A DNA stretch of 14,561 nucleotides. Source: an uncultured Slackia sp. (GTDB taxonomy: Bacteria; Actinomycetota; Coriobacteriia; Coriobacteriales; Eggerthellaceae). Both the position numbers and the translations under genes were made by a program. The stretch is taken from positions 1 through 14,561 of the forward strand of contig NZ_CAUHPG010000035.1 in assembly GCF_959608125.1 (NCBI RefSeq). Reading direction: 5' to 3'. A model generated the notes under the pieces. That model had not been told where the DNA came from. It searched no databases and was given only the letters and a program-made list of their open reading frames with translations. Shown here piece by piece: positions 12,812-14,561 of the stretch; the first letter of the stretch is position 1, and each line of letters begins with the position of its first letter.

Positions 12812-14113
12812 CTAGAGCACGCCCGTCGCAGCATCGCCCAAGCTCATCACGCGCTTGCGCAGAGCGGGGCATGCCTTGAACACGAACGCCCTCCCCTCGT
12901 GCTCGCGCACGAGGCAGCCGCGTCGCTCCAATTCGAGAAAGTCGGCGCGCGCGGTGGCATAGGCGACGTCGAACGTCCTTTGATGAGGGCCGATGCGCAA
13001 AGCGGCATCGGGTTCTTTGCATAATGCCGAGATGATCGATTTCTGGCGATCGTTCATAGGGAAATCGAACATGGTGCCGATACGGTCGTTCAGGCGCTTC
13101 AGGCCGTCGATCGTCTCTTCGAGCCGGTCGATTTCGTTCAGATAGAACTTCGTGTACATGAAGAAATACGACGTGAAGTCGAATCCGAATCCGCGGTCTA
13201 CCGACCAGCTCTCGAACACCGACTTCATCAAGGGCGTATTGAGGCTGCCGAACGGGTAATAGCCCACGGGAACCCAGCTGAGCACGGGAAAGCCCCACTT
13301 CGCCGCAAGCACGTTGCGCAGCAGGACGCCCACCAGCGAATTGAGGCAAGGAAACACCTCGAAGTTCCAGAAGTACCACGTGATGTTGATGATGCGCTGG
13401 ATGGGCCCGAAGCGACGTTCTTCGCCCTCTTCGAGCTGCGCAAGATGACAGATCGCATCCAAGCACGCCTTGCTATCGGGCGGGGATATGCGATCGTCGA
13501 TGGGGCAGAGCTTCTCACGTCGAGGAAGAAGGCTGACATCGACGCCGTCGACTAGACGATAGTACAAAGTCTCGATCAGCCCGTGCGTTATTTCTCGTAC
13601 GCCGAGCGAATCCGCCTCCCTGCTTATCTCGATATAGTTTCCAATAACGCGGTCGAGGGGCGTGCGGGGCGTACGCCGTGCGGCGAAGATGTCGTGGATG
13701 CGCCCGTCCGAAACGTCGGCCCCTTCCGCTTCAAGAGCTCGGGCGAGCGTGCGCTCGATCGAGCGGGTCAGAAACGGCGAGCCTTTCAAGACGTCGATGT
13801 CTCGATCCAGCGGATAGCCCGCCTTGCAGCGAATCTCGAGCATCTTGGAATCGAAGGAGAGGGCGGTAGTGGTGACGAACCAGCAATCGGCGGTTCGATA
13901 CGGTTCGTTCGGCATGAATACGGCCGCTTGCTTGCGAATAGCTGTCAGAAGCTTCCAGGTACCATCTTTGTCATAGCCGTCGGGAAGCTCGTAATCATCC
14001 AGGTCGTCGTACAGAAGCAAGCCGCTATCCGACGCGGCGCGCAGGCGACGCAGGCGCTCGTCGTTCATGAGCGTCAGGATTTCGTCCTTGGCGCACTCCG
14101 ATCTTTCCTGCAT
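12812..14113 (-). CDS. Fic-fold protein with degenerate active site and C-terminal winged helix
   Basis: The 433-residue product aligns by eye, without gaps, to the core of Fic proteins. The region 251-276 corresponds to the Fic motif and following helix. The catalytic histidine of HPFxDGNGRxxR is E252 and the GNGR part reads LNSL (257-260), while the flanking F254, N258, G262, L264-L265, N267 and GFP (274-276) are kept. Upstream, the usual Fic N-terminal helices and the R---V-I----PP pattern are present (about 150-225). Downstream, 352-413 forms a winged helix like that of many Fic proteins. Intact Fic enzymes transfer AMP or related groups to proteins; this one probably cannot. I chose ATG 14113 because GGAGG lies five bases upstream; a longer frame with a Cys-rich extension reaches ATG 14245 but lacks a good ribosome-binding site. 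No membrane segments. It might act as a regulator or binding protein. Confidence 0.65.
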   Translation of the reverse strand: MQERSECAKDEILTLMNDERLRRLRAASDSGLLLYDDLDDYELPDGYDKDGTWKLLTAIRKQAAVFMPNEPYRTADCWFVTTTALSFDSKMLEIRCKAGYPLDRDIDVLKGSPFLTRSIERTLARALEAEGADVSDGRIHDIFAARRTPRTPLDRVIGNYIEISREADSLGVREITHGLIETLYYRLVDGVDVSLLPRREKLCPIDDRISPPDSKACLDAICHLAQLEEGEERRFGPIQRIINITWYFWNFEVFPCLNSLVGVLLRNVLAAKWGFPVLSWVPVGYYPFGSLNTPLMKSVFESWSVDRGFGFDFTSYFFMYTKFYLNEIDRLEETIDGLKRLNDRIGTMFDFPMNDRQKSIISALCKEPDAALRIGPHQRTFDVAYATARADFLELERRGCLVREHEGRAFVFKACPALRKRVMSLGDAATGVL

Positions 14114-14279
14114 ACACGCCTCCGATCGCATGTCCGCGCAACGGTCCGAACCGCACGCAACGCACGGCCCTTCCGGGCCGTATCCGAAGCTCCGCCGCAC
14201 AGGTTCCACGCCATCGTGCACGAGCATCCCGCATCGACGGTGCATACGGGCTACTTTACTATCGATCCCCAACAAAAGC

Positions 14280-14309
14280 AGTATCGATTAAAATCATATT
14301 ATCTATCAA
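14280..14309 (-). promoter_or_regulatory. Candidate promoter of the Fic-fold gene
   Basis: On the minus strand TTGATA (14309-14304, five of six) and GATACT (14285-14280, four of six) are separated by 18 bp in an AT-rich island. Transcription would begin near 14273, giving a leader of about 160 nt before ATG 14113. The -35 hexamer forms one arm of the TATCAAT/ATTGATA inverted repeat at 14304-14326. Confidence 0.42.
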
Positions 14310-14326
14310 TTTATTAGATATTGATA
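14304..14326. repeat. 7-bp inverted repeat centred between two divergent promoters
   Basis: TATCAAT (14304-14310) and ATTGATA (14320-14326) are perfect reverse complements around a 9-nt AT-only-but-one spacer. Each arm contains the -35 hexamer TTGATA of a promoter pointing outward. A dimeric regulator binding here could control both directions at once. Confidence 0.5.
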
Positions 14327-14348
14327 TTAAAACGAAATCATCTATAGT
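14321..14348 (+). promoter_or_regulatory. Strong-looking promoter reading rightward
   Basis: TTGATA (14321-14326) and TATAGT (14343-14348), both five of six to consensus, are 16 bp apart. It is the best sigma-70-type match I found in the window. Transcription would start near 14355 and run toward the edge hairpin at 14519-14560. No convincing coding region follows inside the window. Confidence 0.48.
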
Positions 14349-14518
14349 GAAATCATCGCAAGATTCGGTGTACGGAATACCGAAACCCCACGATAGTAGG
14401 GATGTTTGCCACACGGAATCAAGCGACCGCATCGATGAAGGACCGTATTGCGACCACGTTCCGCACAATCACGATGCGTATGGATCGCCTCCTTAAAACC
14501 GGGCATCCGGGTCATCGA
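14349..14518 (+). other. Non-coding stretch between promoter and hairpin; possible small RNA or leader
   Basis: This segment lies between the rightward promoter and the edge hairpin. A plus-strand frame is open from 14351 to the window end (an ATG is at 14402), but a ribosome-binding site at normal distance is missing and the product is unfamiliar. A small hairpin, TTCGGT (14364-14369) with ACCGAA (14379-14384), and CCGG-GCAT-CCGG near 14500 are visible. On the minus strand GGAGG occurs around 14490 but no normally spaced ATG follows. The transcript could be a small RNA or the leader of a gene beyond the window. Confidence 0.22.
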
Positions 14519-14560
14519 GAACCCCTTCGAACCGCCGCGACACACGGTTCGAAGGGGTTC
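14519..14560 (+). terminator. Very strong hairpin at the window edge, possible terminator
   Basis: A perfect 16-bp stem, GAACCCCTTCGAACCG (14519-14534) with its reverse complement (14545-14560), closes a 10-nt loop. Whether it is a rho-independent terminator depends on a T-run that would lie just beyond 14561. On the minus strand no T-run follows the stem, so if it terminates anything it is most likely rightward transcription from the promoter at 14321-14348. Confidence 0.45.
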
Positions 14561-14561
14561 C

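Noticed and set aside
14114..14245. Cys-rich N-terminal extension of the Fic-fold protein (start at 14245)
   Set aside because: The cysteine spacing hinted at a metal site, but there is no adequate ribosome-binding site at 14245, while GGAGG precedes the ATG at 14113. Not fully excluded.

Overview
The window looks like part of a high-GC, Gram-positive actinobacterial chromosome. A gut-type Coriobacteriia/Eggerthellaceae member is my best guess, based on GC-rich coding with codon bias strong enough to open long antisense frames, frequent GTG/TTG starts, and a four-domain S1 protein. I cannot name a genus from the sequence alone.

Layout. (1) Positions 1-1140, minus strand: the 5' part of rpsA (ribosomal protein S1), which runs off the left edge. 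(2) A 432-bp divergent intergenic region leads into an MscS-type mechanosensitive channel (1573-2334, plus). (3) A VanZ-RDD fusion membrane protein (2535-3536, plus) is preceded by an 11-bp-period direct repeat resembling a Pho box. (4) A short, visibly AT-richer island (about 3537-4363) holds a cluster of nested inverted repeats, a stand-alone GIY-YIG nuclease-domain gene on the minus strand that looks leaderless, and a 5'-truncated remnant resembling a GNAT acetyltransferase C-terminus. (5) The main block is a complete high-affinity potassium uptake operon on the minus strand, in the order kdpF-kdpA-kdpB-kdpC-kdpD-kdpE (12506 down to 4364). All gene gaps are short or overlapping except the 69-bp gap before the chosen kdpD start. 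(6) Upstream of it, also on the minus strand, is a gene with the Fic fold whose catalytic signature is ruined (12812-14113). (7) The right end (14114-14561) has an AT-rich divergent promoter region and a very strong 16-bp-stem hairpin at the window edge.

How the genes work together. KdpFABC is the P-type-ATPase potassium pump: KdpA is the channel-like selectivity subunit, KdpB the ATPase, KdpC the periplasmic-side accessory and KdpF a small stabilising peptide. KdpD (sensor kinase) and KdpE (response regulator) control it. Two perfect 9-bp direct repeats with an 11-bp period lie where the -35 element of the kdp promoter should be, which is how an OmpR/PhoB-type regulator such as KdpE usually binds. 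MscS (release of solutes on hypo-osmotic shock) and Kdp (potassium uptake under limitation or osmotic upshift) give the region an osmotic-homeostasis flavour, but they are separate transcription units.

The observations I consider most worth following are the Fic-fold pseudoenzyme with its divergent promoter, the kdp direct-repeat operator, the Pho-box-like repeat before vanZ-rdd, and the small AT-rich island. I saw no CRISPR array, tRNA, rRNA or intact mobile element. All calls come from reading the sequence; no database search or folding calculation was run.
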